Assembly: GCF_031128465.2 (NCBI RefSeq)
Contig: NZ_CP155618.1
Location: forward strand, 567,501-631,500
Length of the DNA stretch: 64,000 nt
From: Mariniflexile litorale
GTDB taxonomy: Bacteria > Bacteroidota > Bacteroidia > Flavobacteriales > Flavobacteriaceae
Direction: 5' to 3'
Shown here: positions 1 to 13,000 of the stretch, piece by piece
Layout: every line of letters begins with the position of its first letter
Numbering within the stretch: the stretch's first letter is position 1
Translations under genes and position numbers: made by a program
Notes under the pieces: generated by a model
What the model was told of the DNA's origin: nothing
The model's database searches: none
Seen by the model: only the letters and a program-made list of their open reading frames with translations

Positions 1-1924
1 TGATTCCTTTTGAATTTAATACCATTTCACCTTTCCAAACAAAAGTTTCATTAGTTATAATATTTTTTAAGTTTTTTCCTTTCAACCCAATTTCATCATA
101 ACGTTTTAAATCGATTGTTATCGGACTGTCGTTTTTGTTTATTATAACAGCAACTGTTTCTCCTTCAATAATTCTAAACAGTAAGTAAGTACCCATAAAT
201 GGCGCAAAGTGGATGGTTTTTCCGCTGTGAATGGCTTTGCTATTTTTACGATAATTCAATAACTGTTTAACAAAACCTTGCATATCCTTTTGCTCATCAT
301 TTAAGCTTTTACCAGTAAATGCATTTACAGTATCTCCTTCCCAACCACCAGGAAAATCGGTACGAATCAATCCATGATCACCTGGGTTAACCGAATCGTT
401 CATTAAAATTTCGGTCCCGTAATATATTTGAGGAATTCGAGGTAATGCTAACATATAACCCAAGGTTATTTTTGTATTCACCACATCTTCCTTCAATTGG
501 GTAAAAATACGACTCATATCGTGGTTGTCGGGGAAAATCATAATATCTTTAGGTGAAGCGTAGTGAAAATCGTTCGCCAACCCTTCATACATTTTAATCA
601 AACCGGTGTCCCAACTTTCGTATTCATTCAATCCATTTACTATTTGACCTTGCATAGCAAAATCCATAGGTGATTTTAAATTAGATTTATATCCATCTCT
701 ATTGTTAGCTCCATTTTGCCAATACCCAATAATTAAAGGGTTATAACTCCATTCTTCGCCAACAATACTAAAATTAGGATACTGCTCCATAATAGCTCCC
801 GCCCACTGACTCATAAACTCTTTATCGGAATATGGATACGTATCTTGACGAATACCACTCAAACCAGCCGTTTCAATCCACCAAATACTATTTTGGATTA
901 GGTATTTTGCCATAAAGGGATTGCGTTGATTTAAATCTGGCATTCCAGACACAAACCAACCATTGCTCATTTCTTCTTTATCTTTTTTAGACGAATAAAT
1001 ATCTTGGTTACTGGTACGTCTGTGATTGGTTGTAATGGTTGCTTGATTGTTCCATGAATCTTTATTTTCTTCGTAGTTTTCTTGGTAATTCACCCAATTT
1101 TTAAAGGGTAAATCCTTCATCCACCAATGTTCTAATCCGCAATGGTTAGCCACTTGATCCATAATAAGCTTTATCCCTTTGTCTTTGGTTTGATGTGCTA
1201 ACTCCAGATAGTCTCCTAAAGTTCCAAAACGAGAATCAATTTCATAAAAATCCGTCATAGCATACCCATGATATGAACCACTTGGCATATTGTTGGTCAA
1301 CAACGGGCACGGCCAAATGGCCGTAAAACCCATACTTTCGATATAATCCAAATGATTAATCATCCCGCGAATATCTCCACCATGTCGCGCGTAGTTATTG
1401 GTTCTATCAATCGTTTTTTCAAGTAAATTTTGGTTAATGTCGTTTGAAGAATCGCCATTAGAAAATCGATCTGGTGTGATGAGATAAATTACATCGGAGC
1501 TATCAAAACCGATATAGTCTTCTGCAGGTTTCTTCCTTGATTTCAATTCATAAGTTTGTATTTTTTTAACACCGTTTTCAAATTTAAAAACAATATTTAA
1601 TTTTCCTGCTTTGGCCGTTTTATCAATATATAAATCTATAAACAAGTAGTTTTCACTATCGGTCTTATGTACTTTTTTAATTGACACTCCTGCATAATCT
1701 ATTTCGGGGAAAGCATTAATAATGTTTGGATGCTTTACCAATAACTGCAATTCACTGTTTTTAAATCCTACCCACCAATTTGAGGGCTCAATTCGTTCAA
1801 TATCGTTGTGTTCCTCTACTACACTATTTATATGAGCTGTAATAGTGTTTTCTGTTTTTATATAGGTTAACGGCATATTTAAAACCGTTAACCAAATAAT
1901 AAATATACTACTTACTTTAACCAT
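1..1924 (-). CDS. susA: SusA-like GH13 neopullulanase / cyclomaltodextrinase (3' end cut by window edge)
   Basis: Hydrolyses alpha-1,4 (and possibly alpha-1,6) bonds of maltooligosaccharides, probably in the periplasm after SusC import. I translated 641 codons from the ATG at 1924 with no stop before base 1; the C-terminal beta-domain is nearly finished, so only a few residues should be missing. Seen: an N-terminal cyclomaltodextrinase-type domain with IERIEPSNWWVGF, then a GH13 barrel. The catalytic triad is present: D361 in GIRQDTYPY, E390 in IVGEEW and D469 in FPDNHD. The N-terminus MVKVSSIFIIWLTVLNMP resembles a signal peptide. It lies 70 bp downstream of the GH97 gene on the same strand, matching the susA-susB order of starch loci. 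Family assignment is firm; the exact specificity is inferred. Confidence 0.9.
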   Translation of the reverse strand, partial: MVKVSSIFIIWLTVLNMPLTYIKTENTITAHINSVVEEHNDIERIEPSNWWVGFKNSELQLLVKHPNIINAFPEIDYAGVSIKKVHKTDSENYLFIDLYIDKTAKAGKLNIVFKFENGVKKIQTYELKSRKKPAEDYIGFDSSDVIYLITPDRFSNGDSSNDINQNLLEKTIDRTNNYARHGGDIRGMINHLDYIESMGFTAIWPCPLLTNNMPSGSYHGYAMTDFYEIDSRFGTLGDYLELAHQTKDKGIKLIMDQVANHCGLEHWWMKDLPFKNWVNYQENYEENKDSWNNQATITTNHRRTSNQDIYSSKKDKEEMSNGWFVSGMPDLNQRNPFMAKYLIQNSIWWIETAGLSGIRQDTYPYSDKEFMSQWAGAIMEQYPNFSIVGEEWSYNPLIIGYWQNGANNRDGYKSNLKSPMDFAMQGQIVNGLNEYESWDTGLIKMYEGLANDFHYASPKDIMIFPDNHDMSRIFTQLKEDVVNTKITLGYMLALPRIPQIYYGTEILMNDSVNPGDHGLIRTDFPGGWEGDTVNAFTGKSLNDEQKDMQGFVKQLLNYRKNSKAIHSGKTIHFAPFMGTYLLFRIIEGETVAVIINKNDSPITIDLKRYDEIGLKGKNLKNIITNETFVWKGEMVLNSKGI

Positions 1925-1994
1925 TTTTTATTCATTTTGAATGAAACTTAACAAATACATGCAACTTTTAATAAAACCTCTAAAAAAACATATC

Positions 1995-4133
<2,139 letters not shown>

Positions 4134-4146
4134 TTAGAACGCTCGA

Positions 4147-6456
4147 TTAATTTAAAGTTTGTAATTGTTTCATTTGAAGCACTAAAGATTTATTGTTCAC
4201 AAAAATTTCTAGGGAATCACCATTTATTAATTCAAAATTTGTTTGATTTTGGGTAACGCTTACCTTTAAAATTTGGTTTCTAAAATTTATTTTAAATGAA
4301 TAACCTTTCCATTGTTTTGGTATTTTAGGCGTAAATGATAAGGTATTATTTTTAACACGCATGCCTCCAAAACCTTCAACAATACTCATCCAAGTTCCTG
4401 CCATAGACGTCGTGTGCAAACCTTCGTGAACTTCGTGATTATAATCGTCTAAATCTAAACGCGATGTTCTTAAATAAAACGTATAGGCCTGTTCCATTCT
4501 ATCCAACTTAGCCGCTTGAATGCTGTGTACACAAGGTGATAACGAACTTTCATGAACTGTAAATGGTTCGTAAAAATCAAAATGACGTTCTAATTCTTCT
4601 GTAGAAAAATGATCTTCAAAAAAGTAGAATCCCTGTAAAGTATCGGCTTGTTTTATGTATGGAGAACGCAAAATCCTATCCCAACTCCATTTTTGGTTGA
4701 TAGGACGTTGCGATCTATCTAAGTTAGCCACCGTAATTAATTCTTTATCTAAGAAACCGTCTTGTTGTAAATAAACTTGATGCTTTTCTGAATATGGAAA
4801 ATACATATTCTCTGCCACAGCTTTCCATTTTTCTAATTCATTTTCAGATACACTTACCTTATTCATTATTCGGGTATAATCTGAAAGATATTCTGCTTCA
4901 ACTTTACTAATATTTTCTAAAGCATAATTAATACACCATTGTGCTAAATAGTTGGTATAAAAATTATTATTGACGTTGTTTTCATATTCATTGGGTCCTG
5001 TAACCCCTAAAACAACATACTTGTTTTTGTTTGTTGAAAAGGTAGCCCGTTGCTGCCAAAAACGTGCTATTCCTATTAAAACCTCTAACCCTTTTTCGGG
5101 TATATAACTATAATCGCCAGTGTAACGATGATAGTTATAAATAGCAAAGGCTATGGCACCATTTCTATGAATTTCTTCAAAAGTAATTTCCCATTCATTA
5201 TGGCATTCTTCACCATTCATGGTTACCATAGGATATAAAGCTGCTCCATTTATAAAACCTAATTTTTTAGCATTTTCAATGGCTTTTTCTAAATGGTTAT
5301 AACGGTATTCTAATAAAGTTTTTGCAACTTGTTGGTTTTTTGTTGCCATGTAAAACGGAATACAATATGCTTCGGTATCCCAATAAGTGCTACCTCCATA
5401 TTTTTCGCCTGTAAAACCTTTGGGGCCAATATTTAACCGAGAATCTTTACCTAAATAGGTTTGATTTAATTGGAATATATTAAAACGAATCCCTTGTTGT
5501 GCTTTCACATCACCTTGAATGGTAATATCTGCCATATCCCAAATGGTTGCCCAAGCGTTTTTTTGTTTTTCTAACAAGGCATTAAACCCTAAACTCATAG
5601 CTGTCTTTAATATGCTCTGCGCTTCTGAAATTAACTCATTTCTATTGTGATTTCTATCTACTATATAACCTCCAAACTTGTGTATGGTATAAGTTTCGTT
5701 TGCTTTTACTTGCTGTTTATAACTAAAATAGATAGATGTTTCGCTAGTTTTAACAATTGGTTGTAAAGCAATTTCCTTTTTATTTAAAAATAATTGAGAC
5801 TCCATAAACGTACACGTGTGGAAATCTGTTTTCATGGTTTTAGCCTGAATAAATGCTTGCTTACCTTCATGATTTACATCTAAAGTATCCCAAAACTTAT
5901 CATCCCAATTTGTATCTTTATTAGTAACACCACTATTTAAATAAGGTTGAAATATAATTTCGGCATTTGTATTTACAGGTTTTACATGATACTGAATGAC
6001 TCCAAGCTCATCTAAATCTAAACTTAAAAAGCGTTTAACTTCCACCTGAACCTTTGTGTTGTTTTGCAGCGTTGCATTAAAACTTCTAGACAACCAACCT
6101 TCTTTCATGTTCAGTTCTCTTTTAAAATCTTCTACTTTTTTACACGCATATAAATCGAGTTGTTCTCCATTTATAATAACATCTATCCCAATCCAACTTG
6201 GTGCATTAAGTACTTTGGCAAAATATTCTGGATAACCATTTTTCCACCAGCCCACTCTAGTCTTATCTGGGTAATAAACGCCAGCTATATAACTGCCTTG
6301 AAAGGTATGTCCCGAATATTGCTCTTCAAAATTAGCACGTTGCCCCATGGCACCATTACCAATACTGAAAAGGCTCTCTGAAGACTCTACGCGAGAAGCA
6401 TCAAATCCTTCTTCTATGATTGACCAATTATTTGGTATGATATAATCTTGATTCAT
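4147..6456 (-). CDS. mapA: GH65 maltose phosphorylase
   Basis: Phosphorolyses maltose to glucose and beta-D-glucose-1-phosphate in the cytoplasm, saving ATP. It has 769 residues, the usual size for the family, and no signal peptide. Hallmarks: N-terminal ESLFSIGNGAMGQR, the catalytic block NEWEITFEEIHRNG at about 421-434 that contains the general-acid Glu, TGPNEYENNVNNN, and the phosphate-region segment HEGLHTTSMAGTW near the C-terminus. The neighbouring pgmB (16 bp upstream) supplies the enzyme that consumes beta-G1P, and the MFS gene supplies maltose. Maltose is favoured over trehalose, kojibiose or nigerose because of the starch context; sequence alone does not fully exclude these. Confidence 0.92.
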   Translation of the reverse strand: MNQDYIIPNNWSIIEEGFDASRVESSESLFSIGNGAMGQRANFEEQYSGHTFQGSYIAGVYYPDKTRVGWWKNGYPEYFAKVLNAPSWIGIDVIINGEQLDLYACKKVEDFKRELNMKEGWLSRSFNATLQNNTKVQVEVKRFLSLDLDELGVIQYHVKPVNTNAEIIFQPYLNSGVTNKDTNWDDKFWDTLDVNHEGKQAFIQAKTMKTDFHTCTFMESQLFLNKKEIALQPIVKTSETSIYFSYKQQVKANETYTIHKFGGYIVDRNHNRNELISEAQSILKTAMSLGFNALLEKQKNAWATIWDMADITIQGDVKAQQGIRFNIFQLNQTYLGKDSRLNIGPKGFTGEKYGGSTYWDTEAYCIPFYMATKNQQVAKTLLEYRYNHLEKAIENAKKLGFINGAALYPMVTMNGEECHNEWEITFEEIHRNGAIAFAIYNYHRYTGDYSYIPEKGLEVLIGIARFWQQRATFSTNKNKYVVLGVTGPNEYENNVNNNFYTNYLAQWCINYALENISKVEAEYLSDYTRIMNKVSVSENELEKWKAVAENMYFPYSEKHQVYLQQDGFLDKELITVANLDRSQRPINQKWSWDRILRSPYIKQADTLQGFYFFEDHFSTEELERHFDFYEPFTVHESSLSPCVHSIQAAKLDRMEQAYTFYLRTSRLDLDDYNHEVHEGLHTTSMAGTWMSIVEGFGGMRVKNNTLSFTPKIPKQWKGYSFKINFRNQILKVSVTQNQTNFELINGDSLEIFVNNKSLVLQMKQLQTLN

Positions 6457-6472
6457 TATTAATGATCTTTTT

Positions 6473-7126
6473 TTAGATGATAAATTTTCTGAAGAAATCT
6501 TCAGGTATTTCTGTTAAACTATTAAAGTTGAAGTTGGCCTCTTTTAAGATTTCTTTGTCTCCAATTCCGACCGAAGTCATATGGGCTGCATGGGCTGCCT
6601 CAACACCTGCAATGGCGTCTTCAAAAACAATACAGTTTTTGGGAGACATATTTAGTTTTTTTGCACCTATTAAAAACACTTCGGGATCTGGCTTTGCTTT
6701 TGAAACCGAGTTACCATCTACAATGCCATAAAAACGATGGTATAAGCCCACTTGGTTTAAAATCAATTCGGCATTTTTACTTGCCGAACCCAATACATAT
6801 TTTACACCTAACCGATCTAGACTATTTAATAATTTTTCTGCACCAGGAAGGATTTCATCGGCATTCATTTTTTTTATATAACTAAGATACTCTTCGTTTT
6901 TACTCAGTAATATCTCTTGCTTTTTTGGTTCGGATAATTGAACTTTTCCAATGTTTAACAAAATTTCTAAAGACCTCACACGACTCACACCTTTTAACAA
7001 CTCGTTATGTGCTTCGGTAAACTCAAAGTTCAAATTGTCTGCAAGGTTTTTCCAAGCCAAATAATGGTATTTTGCGGTATCTACAATAACACCGTCTAAA
7101 TCGAATATAACTCCTATTGTACTCAT
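6473..7126 (-). CDS. pgmB: Beta-phosphoglucomutase (HAD superfamily)
   Basis: Interconverts beta-glucose-1-phosphate and glucose-6-phosphate, feeding the GH65 product into glycolysis. It is a 217-residue cytoplasmic HAD protein. Motif I is FDLDGVIVDT with nucleophile D9 and acid/base D11; motif II is GSASKNAE; motif III has the lysine in KAKPDPEVFL; motif IV is FEDAIAGVEAAHAAHM. The cap domain carries the conserved GVSRVRSLEILL, which typifies beta-PGM over phosphoglycolate phosphatases. It begins 3 bp after the MFS stop and ends 16 bp before GH65, so the three are co-transcribed. Confidence 0.94.
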   Translation of the reverse strand: MSTIGVIFDLDGVIVDTAKYHYLAWKNLADNLNFEFTEAHNELLKGVSRVRSLEILLNIGKVQLSEPKKQEILLSKNEEYLSYIKKMNADEILPGAEKLLNSLDRLGVKYVLGSASKNAELILNQVGLYHRFYGIVDGNSVSKAKPDPEVFLIGAKKLNMSPKNCIVFEDAIAGVEAAHAAHMTSVGIGDKEILKEANFNFNSLTEIPEDFFRKFII

Positions 7127-7129
7127 TAA

Positions 7130-8488
7130 TTATGATTTTACTACATCGTCAATATCTTTTACTTTAGACACCAACATCGCAGCGATTAAAAAACTAACAC
7201 CACTAGTGAGTAGTGCGAAAATGGCTTGATTGCCATAGGCGTATTTCACAAGCGGACCTCCTATTAACGCATTGATTATTTGAGGGATGACTATGAAGAA
7301 GTTAAAAATACCCATGTACACACCCATTTTTTTAGGAGTGATAGACCCCGCTAAAATAGCATAAGGCATGGCTAGAATACTGGCCCAAGCCATACCAACA
7401 CCTACCATAGAAACTATAAGCCAGTATTTATCTGGCATAATGTATATAGAAAGCAAACCTAAACCTCCAATAAACAAAGATGTTGCATGGGTACGTTTTC
7501 TTCCTATTTTTTTAGCGATATATGGTAATGCAAACGCATAAAAAGCAGACACTAAATTGTAAACCCCAAACAAAATACCTATCCAGTCGCCTGCATCTTG
7601 ATACATTTCACTACCGTTATCAGTGTATGGTAAACCGTAAATATGTTGTGCAATGGCGGGCGTAGCAAATACCCACATCCCAAAAAGTCCAAACCAAGAA
7701 AAGAATTGCACCCAACTTAGTTGACGCATGGTTGTTGGCATTTTTTTGAAGTCTTCAAAAATATCTAATAAACTCGATTTTTCTTGCACATCAGTTTCAG
7801 ATGTTTCAGCATGTACCTGATCTTCTTCAAAGCTTGCTAATTCGGTAGGTGAATATTCTTTGGTACCCAACATGGTTATCAAAATTGAAACAATCAAAAT
7901 AACCGCGCCAATAATAAAAGAAAGAATCAAATTAGTAGGCACCGTACCCAACGAGGTTTCATTAGAAACATCAAACCAATTATGTAAAGCATAAGGTAAC
8001 CACGAACCAAGAACTGCACCAAAACCTATTAACGCAGTCTGTACGCTAAATCCTAAAGTACGTTGGTCTGTTCTAAGATTATCGCCTACTAAAGCACGGA
8101 AAGGTTCCATGGCAATATTGAAGGAGGCATCCATAATCATGAGCATTCCTGCACCTACCCAAAGTGCGGGTAAAAAGGCAATAAACATATTGGCTTGTGG
8201 CATTAAAACCAAACCTATGGATGCTAAAATGGCACCTACTAAAAAGTACGGTTTTCTTCGGCCAAAGCGTCCCCAAGTTTTATCGCTGTAATAGCCTATT
8301 ATAGGCTGAACAATTAAGCCCATAAGGGGGGCAATTATCCAAAACCATGATAGTTCGTGAACATCGGCGCCAAAAATTTGAAGGATTCTACTTGCGTTGG
8401 CATTTTGTAGGGCGAAACCCATTTGAATTCCTAAGAAACCGAAACTCATGTTCCATATTTCCCAGAAACTTAACTTACGCTTTTCCAT
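7130..8488 (-). CDS. MFS / GPH-type maltose (oligosaccharide) transporter
   Basis: Inner-membrane carrier expected to import maltose or short maltooligosaccharides by cation symport. It has 452 residues and about 12 hydrophobic segments. After the second segment comes GYYSDKTWGRFGRRKPYF, the loop signature of the SLC45/GPH-like sugar carriers (D-x-x-x-G-R-x-G-R-R). A hydrophilic, acidic central loop (about residues 213-240) separates the halves. There is no ABC or PTS gene in the locus, so this is the only visible route across the inner membrane. First gene of the catabolic operon; 132 bp separate it from the LacI-type gene. Substrate is inferred from context. Confidence 0.88.
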   Translation of the reverse strand: MEKRKLSFWEIWNMSFGFLGIQMGFALQNANASRILQIFGADVHELSWFWIIAPLMGLIVQPIIGYYSDKTWGRFGRRKPYFLVGAILASIGLVLMPQANMFIAFLPALWVGAGMLMIMDASFNIAMEPFRALVGDNLRTDQRTLGFSVQTALIGFGAVLGSWLPYALHNWFDVSNETSLGTVPTNLILSFIIGAVILIVSILITMLGTKEYSPTELASFEEDQVHAETSETDVQEKSSLLDIFEDFKKMPTTMRQLSWVQFFSWFGLFGMWVFATPAIAQHIYGLPYTDNGSEMYQDAGDWIGILFGVYNLVSAFYAFALPYIAKKIGRKRTHATSLFIGGLGLLSIYIMPDKYWLIVSMVGVGMAWASILAMPYAILAGSITPKKMGVYMGIFNFFIVIPQIINALIGGPLVKYAYGNQAIFALLTSGVSFLIAAMLVSKVKDIDDVVKS

Positions 8489-8513
8489 TAAATAGTATGT
8501 TAAATTAATACTA

Positions 8514-8541
8514 TTTGATAAGCGACTAATTACTTATCAAA
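8514..8541. promoter_or_regulatory. 9-bp inverted repeat upstream of the MFS gene
   Basis: TTTGATAAG at 8514-8522 and CTTATCAAA at 8533-8541 form a perfect inverted repeat around a 10-base spacer, 25 bp upstream of the transporter start. It could be an operator or an mRNA hairpin in the leader. It does not match the palindrome found upstream of susC, so it is unlikely to be bound by the same LacI-type protein. No function is established. Confidence 0.35.
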
Positions 8542-8620
8542 ACTTAAATGAGGAGTGAAAATATAAGTTTTGATTTCGGGTCAAAGATATAAAAGAATTT
8601 CTATATTCCTAATAAAAAAA

Positions 8621-9694
8621 TTATTTAGTAGAGTCTCTTTCAATTAGTTCTGTTTCAATAATAACCGTTTTAAAATGCTCATTACGCTCATTTTCCCCAA
8701 TGTATTCAACACTTTCTTCATCTTCTAGTTCTAATCTCTCAATCAATAAATCGGCTGCTTTTTCACCCATTTTTTGACCATGTTGGCTTACGGTTGTTAA
8801 GCTTGGGGTCGCGTGTTTTGATAGTACACCATCTGTAAATCCAATAACTTGAATATCATCTGGAATGCTAAAACCGAGTTTACGGGCTACTTTCATCGCT
8901 GTTACCGCATACAACTCATTAACGGCAAAAACACCATCTATTTTTTTGTTGCTTTTAAAGAACTTTTCGATTTCGTTTTCTAATACATCCAAATGTCCTT
9001 CAACATCTAAACTATCATCAATTTTTAAAATTAAATTGGCATCTGCATTTATTTTACCATCTTCTAAAGCTTCTAAATAGCCTTGTGTTCTAAGTCTTCC
9101 AACACTCACATAATCCATAGTAGTAATAAGTGCAATATTTTTACAACCTGTAGATAGGAGTTTGTTTACTGCTTTTAAAGAGCCTTTAAAATCGTCAACA
9201 ATAACTTTATCACAATCTACTTCATTCACCACTCTGTCAAACAAAACAATGGGCATCCCTTGATTAATAGTGGCGTTAAAATGATGGTAATCTTGCTTGA
9301 GTAATGTTTCTTTGGAAATAGATAAAATAAACCCATCAATACTACCATTTGCCAGCATTTCCATGTTGATAATTTCTTTGGTGAACGATTCGTTTGATAG
9401 CCCGACAATCACATTATAGCCACGTTTATTAGCAACCAATTCTATACCTCTAATAACTGTTGAAAAAAAATGGTGTACTATTTCTGGAATAATAATTCCA
9501 ATGGTTTTTGTTTTTCTGTTTTTTAAGCTTAAAGCAATATTATTGGGTCTATAATTATAAAGTTTTGCAAATGCCTGAATTTTTTGAGTAGTATCTTCGC
9601 TAATCTCTTTACTTCCACTTAAAGCTTTAGAAACCGTTGAAATAGATACATCTAACTCCCTCGCAATTTGTTTTAAGGTTATTTTTCGTTTCAT
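8621..9694 (-). CDS. LacI-family transcriptional regulator of the starch locus
   Basis: DNA-binding sensor of maltose or a derivative. It has 357 residues. The N-terminal helix-turn-helix and hinge are typical: LKQIARELDVSISTVSKALSG at residues 6-26 followed by the YRPN hinge motif. The rest is a periplasmic-binding-protein fold (TIGIIIPEIVHHFFS and onward, with VIGFTDG and TTVSQHG near the C-terminus). It sits directly before the transporter, divergent from susC, with a perfect LacI-type palindrome in the gap between. Role as MalR-type regulator of both arms is inferred; whether it activates or represses cannot be told from sequence. Confidence 0.9.
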   Translation of the reverse strand: MKRKITLKQIARELDVSISTVSKALSGSKEISEDTTQKIQAFAKLYNYRPNNIALSLKNRKTKTIGIIIPEIVHHFFSTVIRGIELVANKRGYNVIVGLSNESFTKEIINMEMLANGSIDGFILSISKETLLKQDYHHFNATINQGMPIVLFDRVVNEVDCDKVIVDDFKGSLKAVNKLLSTGCKNIALITTMDYVSVGRLRTQGYLEALEDGKINADANLILKIDDSLDVEGHLDVLENEIEKFFKSNKKIDGVFAVNELYAVTAMKVARKLGFSIPDDIQVIGFTDGVLSKHATPSLTTVSQHGQKMGEKAADLLIERLELEDEESVEYIGENERNEHFKTVIIETELIERDSTK

Positions 9695-10022
9695 TATATA
9701 AATTAATCCTATAGGAATGGTTTAAATATAATAATCTTTATCTACAACTACAAAAAGTTTAAAATTCAAACCGTCCTCAGATAATGCCGAATTCCCACTT
9801 CTGAGTTTCGTACATAATAACATCTCAAACACATTCATGATTTTATTTTTTTTAAACATTTAATAAAAAAATATCATTTTAATGAAAAGTTGTCAACACG
9901 AAAACGTTTTCGTTGAGAATTTCGTAATTATGAATTATTTATTTACACAAATTTTATCTAGTTTTAACATCGAGAAGTGAAAATATAACGAGACTAATTA
10001 ACAGATTAATTTAACAAAACAT
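9695..10022. other. Divergent regulatory region between the LacI-type gene and susC (328 bp)
   Basis: Very AT-rich, non-coding on both strands. It holds the 16-bp palindrome described separately at 9898-9913 and must hold the susC promoter and the promoter of the minus-strand regulator. The susC leader is about 110 bp long after the palindrome. I could not place a convincing Bacteroidota -7/-33 promoter pair by eye. Confidence 0.6.
9898..9913. promoter_or_regulatory. LacI-type operator (perfect 16-bp palindrome)
   Basis: ACGAAAACGTTTTCGT is its own reverse complement and has the central CG step typical of LacI/GalR-family operators. It lies 109 bp upstream of the susC start and about 200 bp upstream of the divergent LacI-type gene, so it is positioned to control the plus-strand susCD operon. 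I did not find a second perfect copy elsewhere in the window. Confidence 0.75.
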
Positions 10023-13000
10023 ATGAAAAAAACTATTAATAGTTTGCTGTGTTTCCTGTTTTTCGCCCCTGCTTTTATGTATGGACAAAACACCATAACA
10101 GGAACAGTAACAGAACAATCAACTTTAATTCCGCTCGCAGGAGTTAATGTTGTTATTAAAAATACGATGACAGGAGCGGCTACAGATTTTGATGGAAACT
10201 ATCAAATTGAAGTAAAAAAAGGAGATGTTATAGTTTTCTCTTATGTTGGCTATCAATCTAAAGAAATAACGTATAACGGTAAGGCTATCATAAACGTGCA
10301 GATGGTCGATGACGCTGCTCAACTGGATCAGGTAGTCATTATTGGTTACGGTGTTCAGAAAAAAAGTAAAGTTCTTGGAAGTGCTGTAAGAGTAAATGGG
10401 GATGACTTAAGAGATAACCCTGTTTCTTCTATTGATGCAGCGTTGCAAGGAAAAGCATCTGGGGTACAGGTAATTCAAGGTTCTGGATTAGCGGGTTCCT
10501 CTAATGTGGTGAGAATTAGAGGAATTTCTTCAATCTCTGCAGGTGGTGATCCCTTATATGTTGTAGACGGGATACCTATTACACAAGATTATTTTTTGCA
10601 AGGAGATTCTAACGGACAAAACAATAACCCATTAGCGTCTTTAAACCAAAATGATATTGAAAGCATCGAGGTTTTAAAAGATGCAGCAGCAGCCGGAATC
10701 TATGGATCTCGTGGAGCAAATGGGGTTATTTTAATAAAAACAAAAAGAGGTAAAGAAGGTTTGAAATTCTCATATACTGGAAGTGTTACAGTTTCTAAAC
10801 CTACCTTCACACCTAAAATATTAGATAATAAGCAATTACTTCAAGTATATCAAGAAGCATGGGAAAATGACGGCAATATTGGATTAGTACCATTACCAAG
10901 AAATATTTCATGGGAAGATGCATTAAATACAAATACAGACTGGATTGATTTAGTAACTAAAACAGGGATATCTAACAAACATAGTTTTTCTGTAAATTAT
11001 GGAACTGAAAAACTAAAAACGTATTTTAACATATCCTATGATGATACAGAATCTTTTATTAAAAATGATGAATATAAGAGATTAAGTGGACGCTTTAATT
11101 TAGATTATCAACTACTTAAAAATCTAAAAATCGGCCTTAATACATCGTTAACTAAAGGTAGTTACGATAAGGTTAATATTAACGATACTTGGAGAAACGC
11201 ACAAAGTTTTTCTTTGCCATTTTACTCACCTTATTTAGCCAGTGGAGATATTGATAATTCATTTGCAAACCCATTAGTAGAATTACAATATAGAGATAGA
11301 AGATCGGAAGAAATGAGATCCATAAATTCTATTGCTATAGATTATCAGCCTATTGAAAACTTATACCTTAGAGGAACAGGATCTTTAGACTATATGGATT
11401 TTAGAGATTATTATTGGCAATCTTTAGAGGTTGGAAGAATTAGTGGTACACCAGAAGCAGAACAAAATACCTTTGCATCTGAAACTCCATTCTTTGTTAC
11501 AAATTATAATACCAATTTTACAGCTTCATATCTTTTGGATGTTAACGACAAAAACTCTTTTAACTTCTTACTTGGTACGGAGTATCAACGTAGTGAAAAG
11601 TTGCTTTATAAATTTGGGAATGCTGAAGGTTACATAAACAGTCCTGTGCCACTTTACCAATCGGATGCGCCAGATTACACCAGAGAAAGTACTGGTAAAT
11701 CAGCCTTTTCTTTTGCCTCTTATTTTGGTAGAATTAGTTATTCTTTTAATGACGCATTGGATTTAATGGCACTGGCTCGGGTAGATGGTTCCTCCCGTTT
11801 TGGAGAAAATAACCGCTATGGATTTTTCCCAACAGCCTCTGCGGCTTATAATTTTTCTAAACATGGTTTTATAGCGAATAGCAACACGGTTAGTTTATTA
11901 AAAGTTAAAACATCTTATGGTATAACAGGTAATTCTGAAATTGGAAATGACTCCAGATTCGGAGCTTATAGTATTCCAAATTCTGGCACTGATTATTTAG
12001 GAAATCCATATAAATCTATTATTAGATTGGATAACCCAGACTTAAAATGGGAAACAGCTCAAACCGTAGATTTTGGGATTGAATTAAATCTTTTCAAAAA
12101 CCGTATAGAAACAGAATTATCTGGATATTATAAAAAATCTAAAGATGTATTGTTGGATTTATTTCAAATTCCATCTTCAGGATTTGGTGAAAGTTTATGG
12201 TTAAATGCTGCCGAAATTGAAAACAAGGGTCTTGAATTTACGTGGACTTCTAAAAATATTGTAGGAGACGATTTTTCTTGGACAACTACATTTAACATTG
12301 CACACAATGCTAATAAATTAATTAGCCTAGGTGGTGTAAGTCCAGATTTATTAGAAGGCGGATTTAATGATACCCGTGTTATTGAAGGACAACCTATTGG
12401 TACAAATTATTTGGTTCGTTTTGCAAGGGTAGATCCTACTGATGGATTGCCCATATTTTTAGATAAGGCAGGTAATGAAACCAAAACCTTCGATTTAGCG
12501 AACAGAGTATCCGCGGGTTCTGTTATTCCAGATGCTACAGGTGGGTTTGGTAATAAATTCAAGTTCAAAAACTGGGGCTTAGATACCGATTTTGTATTTA
12601 CCATTGGAGGTAATATTTATGACAGTTTTGCCAAAAGAGCTTTAGGGACATTTATTGATGGTGATAATTCATCAAACGTGAGAACTGATATATATGACAG
12701 ATGGAGAAACCCTGGGGATGTTACAGAACAACCTAGACTTTTTTACGATAACAACGAAGTAAGTGGCCTTTCTGGTGTATGGCAATATAATCACACGGGG
12801 TATTTATATGATGCTTCTTATTTAAGATTAAGAAATGTAACACTTAATTATACATTACCAGCCGAGTTTTTAAAAGGTACAGGCATAAGCTCATTAAAAT
12901 TTGCTTTAACTGGATCAAACTTATTTACTTGGACTAAGTTTCCTGGTGGTGATCCTGAAATTGCAAGAGATTTCCAGTTTCAAAGGGATAGAAATTTATC

